A stretch of DNA of 19,478 bases from CAZBQG01 sp964493945 (GTDB lineage: Bacteria > Pseudomonadota > Alphaproteobacteria > Rhodospirillales > UBA2165). The stretch is from assembly GCA_964493945.1 (NCBI GenBank), contig CAZBQG010000052.1:1-19478 (forward strand), in the 5' to 3' direction. Each line of letters begins with the position of its first letter. Position 1 is the first letter of the stretch. Below the pieces are notes generated by a model. It searched no databases and was not told the origin of the DNA. It was given only the letters and a program-made list of their open reading frames with translations. Of the stretch, positions 8,125 through 15,358 are shown piece after piece. Position numbers and translations under genes: made by a program.

Positions 8125-8833
8125 GGGAAAAACCCCCATCGATGGACAGGTTCTGGCCGCTTATATAGGTGTTTTCCGGACCCGCCAGCCAGGCGACGAA
8201 GGCGGCGATTTCTTCAGGCCTGCCCAGCCGGCCCTGGGGAACCTGGGCGACCAGTTCGCGGATGCCGTCTTCGCCCAGCACGCGCCGGGTAAGTTCGGTA
8301 TCGATGAAACCGGGCGCCACGCAATTAGCCAAAATCCCCTGACTGGCCACCTCGGCGGCGAGCGCCGCGGTCATGCCATCCAGGCCGAACTTGGTGGCCG
8401 CATAGGCGCCCCGGTGCTCCCGGCCTTTCTTGCCCCAGATCGAGGAGATATTGACGATCCGCCCCCAGCCCTTGGCACCCATGGCGGGGACCAGGGCCCG
8501 GCAAAGCAAAAAGGGCGCCATCACATTGATCTGATGGAGTTCGGAAAAATTCGCCGGATCGATTTCTGAAAAAGGCGCATTTTTGTTGATGCCCGCATTA
8601 TTGATCAGGATATCGATCCCGGCCCCGGCCATTTCGGCACAAAATTCCTCGGTCGCATCCATATCCGCAAAATCCACTGCCCGGCAGGTGCAGCCGTCGG
8701 GCACCTGGCCATCCGCCGAAGTTCCGGTGCCGATGACCTTGGCGCCGTCGGCCAGCAAGCGTTCCGCGATGGCCCGTCCGATACCCCTGGTCGCACCGCT
8801 CACCAGGGCTGTTTTATCATTCAAAATAGTCAT
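8117..8833 (-). CDS. Short-chain dehydrogenase/reductase (FabG-like SDR)
   Basis: This is a 238-residue classical SDR. The cofactor motif SGATRGIG is at 12-19, NNAG at 78-81, and the catalytic set is Ser131 with Tyr144 and Lys148 in AYAATKFG. The C-terminal ISGQNLSIDGGFSRV is typical of FabG-like enzymes. It should reduce a ketone or oxidise a secondary alcohol with NAD(P)H. The open frame extends to 9004, but the ATG at 8833 overlaps the stop of the upstream methyltransferase (ATGA), and residue 1 then sits a normal distance from the glycine motif. The next gene, a sugar phosphate cyclase, overlaps its end. That makes a 2-oxo-cyclitol or a keto-sugar nucleotide a reasonable substrate, by inference. 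A fatty-acid reductase role is less likely in this context. Confidence 0.92.
   Translation of the reverse strand: MTILNDKTALVSGATRGIGRAIAERLLADGAKVIGTGTSADGQVPDGCTCRAVDFADMDATEEFCAEMAGAGIDILINNAGINKNAPFSEIDPANFSELHQINVMAPFLLCRALVPAMGAKGWGRIVNISSIWGKKGREHRGAYAATKFGLDGMTAALAAEVASQGILANCVAPGFIDTELTRRVLGEDGIRELVAQVPQGRLGRPEEIAAFVAWLAGPENTYISGQNLSIDGGFSRV
8133..8137 (-). promoter_or_regulatory. Probable ribosome binding site for the cyclase gene
   Basis: A GGGGG run on the minus strand lies eight bases before the GTG at 8124. The competing ATG at 8139 contains part of this run and has no purine-rich site upstream, so the GTG is favoured. The evidence is modest, because the run also encodes the C-terminal Gly-Gly of the dehydrogenase. 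Confidence 0.4.
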
Positions 8834-9921
8834 TTCTTTTCCGCCACCATGTTCCAGCCAAATCCGATATGGCGCCCCAGAAAAAGCTCCAATCCGGTTT
8901 CCACCATATAGGGCGCCCCGTAAACCATGACCCCGCCGCCATGGGCCCGCCTGCCGGCCAGGGCGAAAAGCCGGTTTCTGATCTGGGTCAGTTTGGGAAT
9001 GCAAAAATTGTCAAACTGAAAACTGTTGCGGCGCAGACTTTTGATTTCAAATGACGCGAACAGGCGGCGCATCTGGGCGGCGGAATAAACCCGCGTGATG
9101 GGATTTTTGGTCTGGCCGAATTTAGGCTTGCCTTCGGTCAGCCGCCCGATCCATTGGGGCTGGGGCCAGCGGAATATTTCGCCTGTGATGAGAGCGCGGG
9201 GCACGATGTTGGACCAGAATGTGGCCGAATGGCGCGCATAAAGCATGATCACCGCCTGCCCGCCCGGTTTCAGGACCCGGTGGACTTCTCCGATGCAGCG
9301 GTCTGTATTTTCCGAATGATGAAGAACGCCGTTGGAATAGATCAGATCGAAGCTGGCATCCTGAAAGGGAAGATTCTCGGCATCGGCCTGATAGGTCCGC
9401 CCTTCGCCTTCCCTGACCAGAGCCAGCTTGCGGGCCGTCGCCATGACCCTCTCAGGCGTGATATCAACCGAAGTCATATGAGCGCCATAACGTTTGAACA
9501 AGGCCGAATGGGCGCCGGCGCCCGAGCCGATTTCCAGCACCCGCCGGCCGGCAAGCTGATCCAGAGGCATTTCGACGGCGGCGATCAAATGGCGCATCCG
9601 GAACATATCTTCCAGTTCCACCAGGCGCTCATCCATACCCTCTTCGTCCAGCCCGTCCTCATGCCCGGCATAGGCCTGCTGATAAAGATCGCCCCACCAT
9701 TTCTGAATGTCATCCTTGATGGCGGATTTCGATTTGCCGGCCAGCAGGGAGGCCGAGCCATGCTCATCCACCAGGGGGAATTGGCTGCGGCACGACGCGC
9801 AAACAAGATCATTGCCCGGCCCGGCGGCCAGACTGCCTGCTTCGCATTCGGGACAACGCAGAATATCCCCGGACAAGGCTAGTGGGTCTCCCATGCAGGG
9901 CCGGTTTTCATTCCGGGTCAT
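8830..9921 (-). CDS. SAM-dependent methyltransferase with N-terminal zinc ribbon
   Basis: The protein has 363 residues. An N-terminal Trm112p-like zinc ribbon has two Cys pairs, LRCPEC (Cys23, Cys26) and CASC (Cys41, Cys44), followed by an acidic helical linker. The class I methyltransferase core has motif I VLEIGSGAG (128-136), VDIT at the end of strand 2, and NGVLHH then HRVLKPGG further on. The core is recognisably related to the methyltransferase at 900-1739. The start is uncertain. The open frame extends to ATG 10002 (95 bases into the upstream gene, with a GGGGGGA eight bases before it), while ATGs at 9921 and 9894 lie next to the upstream stop. I used 9921, a 14-base overlap. Its own stop overlaps the dehydrogenase start by ATGA. 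Role in sugar or glycan methylation is inferred. Confidence 0.88.
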   Translation of the reverse strand: MTRNENRPCMGDPLALSGDILRCPECEAGSLAAGPGNDLVCASCRSQFPLVDEHGSASLLAGKSKSAIKDDIQKWWGDLYQQAYAGHEDGLDEEGMDERLVELEDMFRMRHLIAAVEMPLDQLAGRRVLEIGSGAGAHSALFKRYGAHMTSVDITPERVMATARKLALVREGEGRTYQADAENLPFQDASFDLIYSNGVLHHSENTDRCIGEVHRVLKPGGQAVIMLYARHSATFWSNIVPRALITGEIFRWPQPQWIGRLTEGKPKFGQTKNPITRVYSAAQMRRLFASFEIKSLRRNSFQFDNFCIPKLTQIRNRLFALAGRRAHGGGVMVYGAPYMVETGLELFLGRHIGFGWNMVAEKK

Positions 9922-11512
9922 CCAGAAGGGAATGCCAAAGGGCGTAATCGGGCTTTGAGAAAATGACCTCCGGATCCAGTTTGGGCGGGGGTTCTGCCCC
10001 ATCCAGACTTTCCCCCCAGCTCTTTGCGCTGATCATCGGCGGGTTCACCCCGTCGGGCAGAACATCATTGGCCACCCTGCCCCGGGGGAGGAATTGAAAG
10101 GCTGGCAGCCCGCCGATCAGCGCTTCCAGCCCGACGGTGGTCGCTGCATAGACCACGGCGGACAGGGGGACTTGCTGGCTCAGCATTTTATCTGTCCGTT
10201 TCAAATTGCCGGTTTCAGAAAAATCACAAGGGGTCATGGGATGATCTTTCACCAGATACTGGCGCCTGCCGGGAAGGTCGAATTTGGCGGCTTCGATCAT
10301 TTCCAGGGAGATACTGGTGGAAAAGGGCAACGCCAGGAGTATGGGTCCCTTTGGGTCATAGGTGAGCGCGGAAAAAATTTTAGTTCTAAGGGCGCCGCCG
10401 ATTCTAATCCGCTCCTCCCCATAGCCGAAATCCAACAAACGCCGGCGCCCCGTCTTACCACTGGTCAACAGGATATCGGGAATGCTGTCAAACCCGTCCG
10501 GGTTGGAGTCGCAGGCGTAATTGAGGGTCTGCTTACCGATGTTGGAATGCTGATAGCCGACGGTGGCGGATTTGGCTCTTTTTGCTGCACGTACGAAATC
10601 ACGTTCCCAGGATTGGTTTTCCCAAGGCCAGGCGACGGTCCGGGGCGAGGTCTGGCGCAACCAGTTTTCCTGACAAATTTGTTGCCACCGGATCATGGCG
10701 GCCTGTCCGCCGCCGCCTTCCATGGCTGCCGCCCGGCGTACGAGCCAGCCGTATTTTCCAGACTTATTTTTTTCCGAAGGCTTCCATTTGACGAAAGGCA
10801 GCCCCAATGCCGACAGCGGATTACCCCAGGCATGCAGGCTGGTGCTCCGCCCGTCCGTGGCCAGCTCCCGCGCGCGGGCTGGGGGGCAATCCACATGCAA
10901 GACGCGCGCGAGCCCCGCCAAGCGTCCCATCAGATCACCGAAATAGCCGTCAAATCCTTCACAATCACTGGTCGGGTGCCCATAGACCAAAAGGGTATTT
11001 GCATGTTTGGGAAATTTTCGCCGGTGGCCATGCAACCCGATTGCGGCAAGGAACATGGCAAAGGTAGCCCTGCCCCTGGCGGCGTAACCCCTGAGCCACA
11101 GTTTCAAGGCCCGGGGCCAAAGCGGCGGCGGACTGCCCGCCCCAATTTCGGTCAACCCGGCCAAATGGCGGAACATCCAGGGATCGTCACAAACCACCAA
11201 AACCCTATCATCCTTTCCGATCCAGCTTTCAACCAGGTAGGACCAGGCGATCATTTGCCCCAAATCCGATGAATTCCACACGCAGGACGGCGCATGGGCC
11301 AAGGTGGCGGTGCCGTCGCCCGACAGCGCCTTGGCAAGATCCACCCAGGTTTTTTTGGTGGCGTCCCACCATTGGTCCAGTTTCTGGGCCAGATCATCCA
11401 CCAGCCGGTCATGGGTACCGGGGAGCTGGTCATTATGGGCGTCAATCGCGCACCATTGGTCATGGGGCGGGGCCCTTAATACATCGGTGGATTTTCTGAG
11501 TTCGACTGCCAT
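9908..11512 (-). CDS. Uncharacterised GT-B-like surface carbohydrate biosynthesis protein, 534 aa
   Basis: I do not recognise a characterised homologue. The C-terminal half looks like a GT-B transferase domain: PWENQSWERDF (296-306), VGYQHSNIG (318-326), a lysine and His-Pro in VKDHPMTP (421-428), and VVYAATTVGLEALIGGLPAF (453-472). That last segment is the Thr/Glu-Ala/Gly-Pro pattern with which sialyl-, Kdo- and CDP-glycerol-type transferases bind the nucleotide. The N-terminal half (1-290) is less typical, with a Rossmann-like stretch at DDRVLVVCDD (101-110). It resembles the loosely defined 'surface carbohydrate biosynthesis' proteins that occur with CMP-sugar-acid synthetase homologues, though I cannot confirm membership. 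The ATG at 11512 follows the radical SAM gene by 20 bases. It is a reasonable candidate for the transferase that uses the CMP-sugar acid proposed here, which is inference. Confidence 0.75.
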   Translation of the reverse strand: MAVELRKSTDVLRAPPHDQWCAIDAHNDQLPGTHDRLVDDLAQKLDQWWDATKKTWVDLAKALSGDGTATLAHAPSCVWNSSDLGQMIAWSYLVESWIGKDDRVLVVCDDPWMFRHLAGLTEIGAGSPPPLWPRALKLWLRGYAARGRATFAMFLAAIGLHGHRRKFPKHANTLLVYGHPTSDCEGFDGYFGDLMGRLAGLARVLHVDCPPARARELATDGRSTSLHAWGNPLSALGLPFVKWKPSEKNKSGKYGWLVRRAAAMEGGGGQAAMIRWQQICQENWLRQTSPRTVAWPWENQSWERDFVRAAKRAKSATVGYQHSNIGKQTLNYACDSNPDGFDSIPDILLTSGKTGRRRLLDFGYGEERIRIGGALRTKIFSALTYDPKGPILLALPFSTSISLEMIEAAKFDLPGRRQYLVKDHPMTPCDFSETGNLKRTDKMLSQQVPLSAVVYAATTVGLEALIGGLPAFQFLPRGRVANDVLPDGVNPPMISAKSWGESLDGAEPPPKLDPEVIFSKPDYALWHSLLDDPE

Positions 11513-11532
11513 GATATGGCCGGTGCTCTGAC

Positions 11533-12738
11533 CTAGAATTCCGTCCGCCCGATCAGGGACCGTAGGGGCAAATAAAACATTTTCCGCAAGGGATGCTGAA
11601 GCGGTTTGGGCAGCAGCCTGAACAGAAAGCGCAAATTTTTCAACAAGAGAAACCGGAAGCGCCGGTTTTCCAGTTTCTGATGGATGTCCAAAACCCTGGC
11701 AAGATTTTCCAGGGCCTTTTCCGTTTCGGTGAGACCGGCGGCTCTGACCTTGGCCAGGGAATTTTCTATCTGGCGGCCCATGATTCGAAACTCACTTGCC
11801 TTGAAATTCAAAAATTTCCGCTGAAATTCCAGGGTCTGATAGGGGTTGGCCACCAGCATGATCAAGGGCTCGGCGCCAACCTCCAGGCCCAGATCGACAA
11901 AACTTTCGATTTCATCATGATTGATCGAATTTAGTGTCATTGAAATGGAAAAGGTGAAGTTCTTTTTGGCCTTCAGCGAGGACAGTTTCCTGACATTTTC
12001 CAGGACCGCGTCCCAGGAGGTTTTAGCGTCCTTGCGCCGCAGGATGTCGAAGGATTTTTCCGTCGCCGCATCCAGGGAAACGGCGAAATGGCCAATATTG
12101 GCCCGTTCCAGCACGGATATAATATTGTCGGTCAGCAAGGTGGCGTTGGTGACATAATGAAAGCGGCAGGCCGGATCGACCTTGATTTCGTCCATCATGG
12201 ACAGGATTGGCCTATAGAGGAACGGCTCGCCGCCGAAATAATAGATGACCTGGTAGTAAGGCGAGAGTTCCCGGACCTGATCCAGAAAACTTTCCGGAAG
12301 CTTGGTTTTGGCGACGGCGTCATCGCGCTGATAGCAGTGATAGCAATCCAAATTGCAGGCATAGCTGTAGGCGAACCGCATCCAGCGGGGAAGGGACTCC
12401 AGGGTCAGCTTTCCGTCTTCGTATTCGGCGTCATTTTTTGCCGCGTTGGCCCGGGCCGCCGAGTCAGCCGGCATATTTCCATACCAGTCCAGGTTCTGGA
12501 AATTCTTATAGCCATTGAGGACCGGGCAGGATTGGGGGCAAAAAGTTTGCGCCCCTTCGTCGCGCATACGTCTCCGCATATTCCTGAACCCGTCCCCATT
12601 CCAGATTTCCCGGATCGAGCCTTCATTGACATTGCCCAAAACAGTGCCGTTGTCACAGCACATGGTGACGTCGCCATTTGGGTTATTCACCTCGAAATGG
12701 CTCCAGGGGTGGGAGCAGATGAATTTTTCCTTAGACAT
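11533..12738 (-). CDS. Radical SAM protein with N-terminal SPASM-like domain
   Basis: This 401-residue protein has the radical SAM cluster motif CNLDCYHC (Cys128, Cys132, Cys135), followed by YFGGEPFL (167-174) for SAM contact. Before it lies a cysteine-rich block with the sequence pattern of a SPASM domain: Cys8 in ICSHPWSHF, CC at 27-28, LGNVNEGSIREIW (34-46), then Cys67 and Cys71. SPASM domains bind auxiliary iron-sulfur clusters and normally sit after the radical SAM barrel, so this order is unusual. The C-terminal 90 residues are basic and helical. Relatives modify peptides or small molecules by radical chemistry such as dehydrogenation or epimerisation. Here a sugar or lipid-linked intermediate is the expected substrate from context. 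The ATG at 12738 directly abuts the stop of the upstream oxidoreductase. Confidence 0.9.
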   Translation of the reverse strand: MSKEKFICSHPWSHFEVNNPNGDVTMCCDNGTVLGNVNEGSIREIWNGDGFRNMRRRMRDEGAQTFCPQSCPVLNGYKNFQNLDWYGNMPADSAARANAAKNDAEYEDGKLTLESLPRWMRFAYSYACNLDCYHCYQRDDAVAKTKLPESFLDQVRELSPYYQVIYYFGGEPFLYRPILSMMDEIKVDPACRFHYVTNATLLTDNIISVLERANIGHFAVSLDAATEKSFDILRRKDAKTSWDAVLENVRKLSSLKAKKNFTFSISMTLNSINHDEIESFVDLGLEVGAEPLIMLVANPYQTLEFQRKFLNFKASEFRIMGRQIENSLAKVRAAGLTETEKALENLARVLDIHQKLENRRFRFLLLKNLRFLFRLLPKPLQHPLRKMFYLPLRSLIGRTEF

Positions 12739-13773
12739 CTACTCGACCGTTAAATCCCAACGGGCTTTCCATTCCGAATCAGCGCAGTAAATCCGGTATA
12801 CGGTTTTCATGGTGTCAAATGCATCTTCCACCGAACCGAACAAAATTTCCCCACCATGCAGAATGGCATCGGTGAATTCGGCGATCTCCGCTTCCCAGGA
12901 CGGGTCGTGGTCATAGCTGCGGGTTTCCTCCTGAGGCCGGACACCGCTGTCCGCTGGGCGGCGGAGGACGGTCATGGTTTCCTCGCCATAACTTTTCGAG
13001 CCAGACAAAATCCCAGAAAGCTGAATGGTGCCTTTGCTCAGCGTGATCTCAAGTAGAAAACTGTGGCGCCATTGCGTGGCCGAGGAATGTAGGCTGGCGA
13101 TGACGCCGCTTTCCGCGCGCAGGATGGAAAAGGCGTTATCCTCTACATCATGGTTCCAGAAATCATTGCTGATGAAGCTGTGGATCTGGCTGAATTCTCC
13201 GGCAAAGAGGCGCAACAGATCGACCATATGGATGCCCTGATCCAAAAGGATACCTCCGCCGGCGATGGACCGCTGGGTGCGCCAGTCGGATTCGAAATTG
13301 ATCATTGCCGATTTGCCGTAAAGCCCCCGCATATTTACCACTCTCCCCAGACCGCCTCCCTGGATCAGGGCCAGGGCATCCTGGACCGATGTGTGGTAAC
13401 GGTGGTTGAAGCCGTATTTTAATTTCTGCCCGGGCCGCTGGGCGGCGCATTGGCGCACGCGGGCGATATCGTCCATGTTCCGGCCCGGAGGCTTCTCACA
13501 AAACACATGAAGGCCGCGTTCAAGCCCGGCCACGGTCACCTCGGCGGCCACATCATTGGTCAGGCAGACAAACAGCACATCCAGATCTTCCTCCAAAAGA
13601 TCCGCGTATGTTTTATGGGTTTTTATTTTATCACCTACGGAGTCCAGGTTCTCCGGTTTCCGGTCACAAACAGCCACGGTCACCAGATTGGGGTTGGCGT
13701 CGATAAAATGCTGGCGCCTTTTTCCCACCACGCCGAAGCCGGCGATCCCCACGCGCAAAATGCCACTAGTCAC
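12739..13773 (-). CDS. Gfo/Idh/MocA family NAD(P)-dependent oxidoreductase
   Basis: The protein has 344 residues, the usual family length. The Rossmann motif is VGIAGFGVVG (8-17), the family signature is CEKPPGRN (92-99), and the catalytic pair is in LLDQGIHMVDLL (Asp178, His182), after YGFNHRYH (120-127). Members oxidise or reduce sugars, UDP-sugars and cyclitols, including inositol dehydrogenase and 3-oxo-sugar dehydrogenases. The start is a GTG at 13773, four bases after the stop of the CMP-sugar synthetase gene. The TAG stop abuts the radical SAM start. It may act on the 2-keto-3-deoxy acid or its precursor, or on the cyclitol suggested by the cyclase further along. The sequence does not discriminate between these. 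Confidence 0.92.
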   Translation of the reverse strand: MTSGILRVGIAGFGVVGKRRQHFIDANPNLVTVAVCDRKPENLDSVGDKIKTHKTYADLLEEDLDVLFVCLTNDVAAEVTVAGLERGLHVFCEKPPGRNMDDIARVRQCAAQRPGQKLKYGFNHRYHTSVQDALALIQGGGLGRVVNMRGLYGKSAMINFESDWRTQRSIAGGGILLDQGIHMVDLLRLFAGEFSQIHSFISNDFWNHDVEDNAFSILRAESGVIASLHSSATQWRHSFLLEITLSKGTIQLSGILSGSKSYGEETMTVLRRPADSGVRPQEETRSYDHDPSWEAEIAEFTDAILHGGEILFGSVEDAFDTMKTVYRIYCADSEWKARWDLTVE

Positions 13774-13777
13774 GGAT

Positions 13778-14536
13778 TTACATATACTCTTTGATCAACG
13801 GGTCTTTCGCGAGACTCTTTTCCGCCCGTTTCAGCTCTGCTTCGGTATCGATTCCAATGGTTTCCTGATCCGTATAGACCAATTGCACCTGGTAGCCATG
13901 TTCGACGACGCGCAGCATGTCGACGGATTCCGCCTCTTCCAGCGGCGTCGGCATCAAGGTGGCGTATTGATCCAAAAATGAGGCAGAAAATCCGATGATG
14001 CCGGTCTGCTGATAGACCGTGCCCTGCCGGCCGCGCCGGTCCGACGGGATGGGAGACCTGGAAAAATAAAGGGCGCGGCCTTGCCGGTCGGCCACCACCT
14101 TTACTGTATCGGGTCCCTCTATATCGCCCTGATCCGTCAGGGGAGAGACCAGATTTATGACCGGGCATTTTTGTTCTTCATAGACCCTTATCATTTGCCC
14201 GGTCATGGATGGGGTCACGAAAATTTCATCGCCCTGAACCATGAGGATAAAATCTTCATCCTCCAGTTCCAGCCCAAGATTGACCCTGGCTTCGGCGATC
14301 CTGTCCGTGCAGCGTTCATGGTCGGGTGATGTCATGACCGCCTCGCCGCCATGGGCGGTCACGGCGTCAAAAATTTCCTGGTCGCAGGTGGCGACCACCA
14401 CCCGCTCGAAGGTCTGGCACAGGCAGCATCGCTTATAAATATGAATGATGGTTTCAAGACCCAGAAGGGTTGCCAGGGGTTTGCCGGGAAAGCGGCTTGA
14501 ACCCATGCGGGCGGGGATCAGGCAGACGGATTTCAT
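13778..14536 (-). CDS. KdsB-like cytidylyltransferase (CMP-sugar acid synthetase)
   Basis: The product has 252 residues and aligns by motif along the length of CMP-Kdo synthetase: the nucleotide-binding IPARMGSSRFPGKPL (7-21), VVVATCD (46-52), VQGDE (100-104), VKVVAD with ALYFSRSPIPSDR (145-167), the substrate region QQTGIIGFS (176-184), MPTPLEEAESVDMLRV (195-210), and the metal Asp in IGIDTEAEL (227-235). Two substrate-side elements differ from classical KdsB: QGDEI in place of QGDEP, and TGIIG in place of the usual LGIYG. That suggests a related ulosonic acid rather than Kdo itself. It couples a 2-keto-3-deoxy sugar acid to CTP in the cytoplasm. The start overlaps the stop of the pyruvate aldolase gene (ATGA), so the two products are probably made together. 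Calling it the housekeeping kdsB is not justified by this context. Confidence 0.92.
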   Translation of the reverse strand: MKSVCLIPARMGSSRFPGKPLATLLGLETIIHIYKRCCLCQTFERVVVATCDQEIFDAVTAHGGEAVMTSPDHERCTDRIAEARVNLGLELEDEDFILMVQGDEIFVTPSMTGQMIRVYEEQKCPVINLVSPLTDQGDIEGPDTVKVVADRQGRALYFSRSPIPSDRRGRQGTVYQQTGIIGFSASFLDQYATLMPTPLEEAESVDMLRVVEHGYQVQLVYTDQETIGIDTEAELKRAEKSLAKDPLIKEYM

Positions 14537-15291
14537 TGCGCTTCATCCGAACCGGTAAAGGGATTTTTTAAGGCGTGGCGCATGGCCAGTATATCGGTGC
14601 CATAGGCGACAAAACTGTAGCCCTCCGAAATCCGGGTTTCCAGTTCCTCCGGATCAAGCTCCACCTGATGAATGCCGACGGGTTTGCCCTGCTCCCGGCA
14701 GGCGTCGCGCACCGAGAGGATGGCCTGCTCAAACTCCTTGGTGGCGAAATTACCCCGCTGTCCCAAGGAAGCCGATAGATCGTAGGGACCCAAAAACAAG
14801 CCATCCACCAGATCCATTGCCACCAGGTCCGGTGCTGCCGAAACGCCCTCGATGGATTCGATCTGGGGGATCAGCACGGGTTCGAATTCCGCCAAATATT
14901 CCTGGAAATTATCTCCCCAATAATTGAACCGAGCCAGGCCGACGCCCCTTTTTCCACGGGGTGGATAAACGCAATGTTCGGCAAAACCAGCGAATTCATC
15001 CCTGTCATCCACATTGGCGATGATCAAACCTTGGGCGCCGCAATCCAGCAGATTCCTGGCGAGATGGGGATCAGCCGAGGGGATGCGGGCAAAACCCGCA
15101 ACCCCATGAGCACGGGCCGCGATGAAAGCGTGTTCCGCCTGAGTGAGGGTGTTGGAGCTGTGCTCCAAATCGATGGCGATCCAGTGAAAGCCCATGGAAC
15201 ACATAGCCTCTGCCGAGGTGATGGACGGAATCTGCATCCATGCGCCGATGCAGGGGCGGCCCGAACGCAGCCGGTTCTTGAAACCGTTCAT
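14533..15291 (-). CDS. HpcH/HpaI-type class II pyruvate aldolase (2-keto-3-deoxy acid aldolase)
   Basis: Numbered from ATG 15291, the protein has 252 residues, matching the family. The catalytic His is in IDLEHS (His44), the substrate Arg in FARIP (Arg69), the metal ligands in PQIES (Glu145) and GPYDLSASLG (Asp171), and a glycine-rich PPRGKRGVG loop lies at 110-118. HpaI and the rhamnonate aldolase RhmA reversibly join pyruvate to an aldehyde, giving a 2-keto-3-deoxy acid. The start is uncertain. The frame is open to TTG 15348, and a strong GGAGGG (15341-15346) lies at ideal spacing for an in-frame ATC at 15333, whereas ATG 15291 fits family length but has only a poor site. The stop overlaps the start of the CMP-sugar acid synthetase gene. 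In this context a synthetic role, supplying the acid for CMP activation, is more plausible than catabolism. The direction is inferred. Confidence 0.9.
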   Translation of the reverse strand: MNGFKNRLRSGRPCIGAWMQIPSITSAEAMCSMGFHWIAIDLEHSSNTLTQAEHAFIAARAHGVAGFARIPSADPHLARNLLDCGAQGLIIANVDDRDEFAGFAEHCVYPPRGKRGVGLARFNYWGDNFQEYLAEFEPVLIPQIESIEGVSAAPDLVAMDLVDGLFLGPYDLSASLGQRGNFATKEFEQAILSVRDACREQGKPVGIHQVELDPEELETRISEGYSFVAYGTDILAMRHALKNPFTGSDEAQ

Positions 15292-15340
15292 CGCGCCCGG
15301 TGCCCTGTTGTCATTTGATTTGGAATTTGAGATGGCGGTT

Positions 15341-15346
15341 CCCTCC
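15341..15346 (-). promoter_or_regulatory. Strong Shine-Dalgarno without a conventional start codon at proper spacing
   Basis: GGAGGG on the minus strand lies between the methyltransferase stop (15359) and the aldolase coding region. Eight bases after GGAGG is an in-frame ATC, which would begin the peptide MSNSKSND if read as a start. The only standard start codons in frame are TTG 15348, which overlaps the site itself, and ATG 15291, some 50 bases downstream. Confidence 0.5.
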
Positions 15347-15358
15347 AATCAGGTCCAG

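Noticed and set aside
7267..8292. 341-codon open frame on the plus strand
   Set aside because: Antisense to the sugar phosphate cyclase, whose metal ligands and NAD motif are all on the minus strand.
8834..9004. N-terminal extension of the SDR frame
   Set aside because: The added 57 residues overlap the upstream methyltransferase, lack SDR features, and the ATGA-overlap start at 8833 gives a normal-length SDR.
10094..11272. 392-codon open frame on the plus strand
   Set aside because: Opposite the GT-B-like gene. Composition is rich in Gly, Pro and Gln with no recognisable motif, and there is no operon partner on the plus strand.
13778..14536. Housekeeping kdsB for Kdo
   Set aside because: Substrate-side motifs differ and the coupled partner is a pyruvate aldolase. 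No kdsA, kdsC, kdsD or waaA is nearby.
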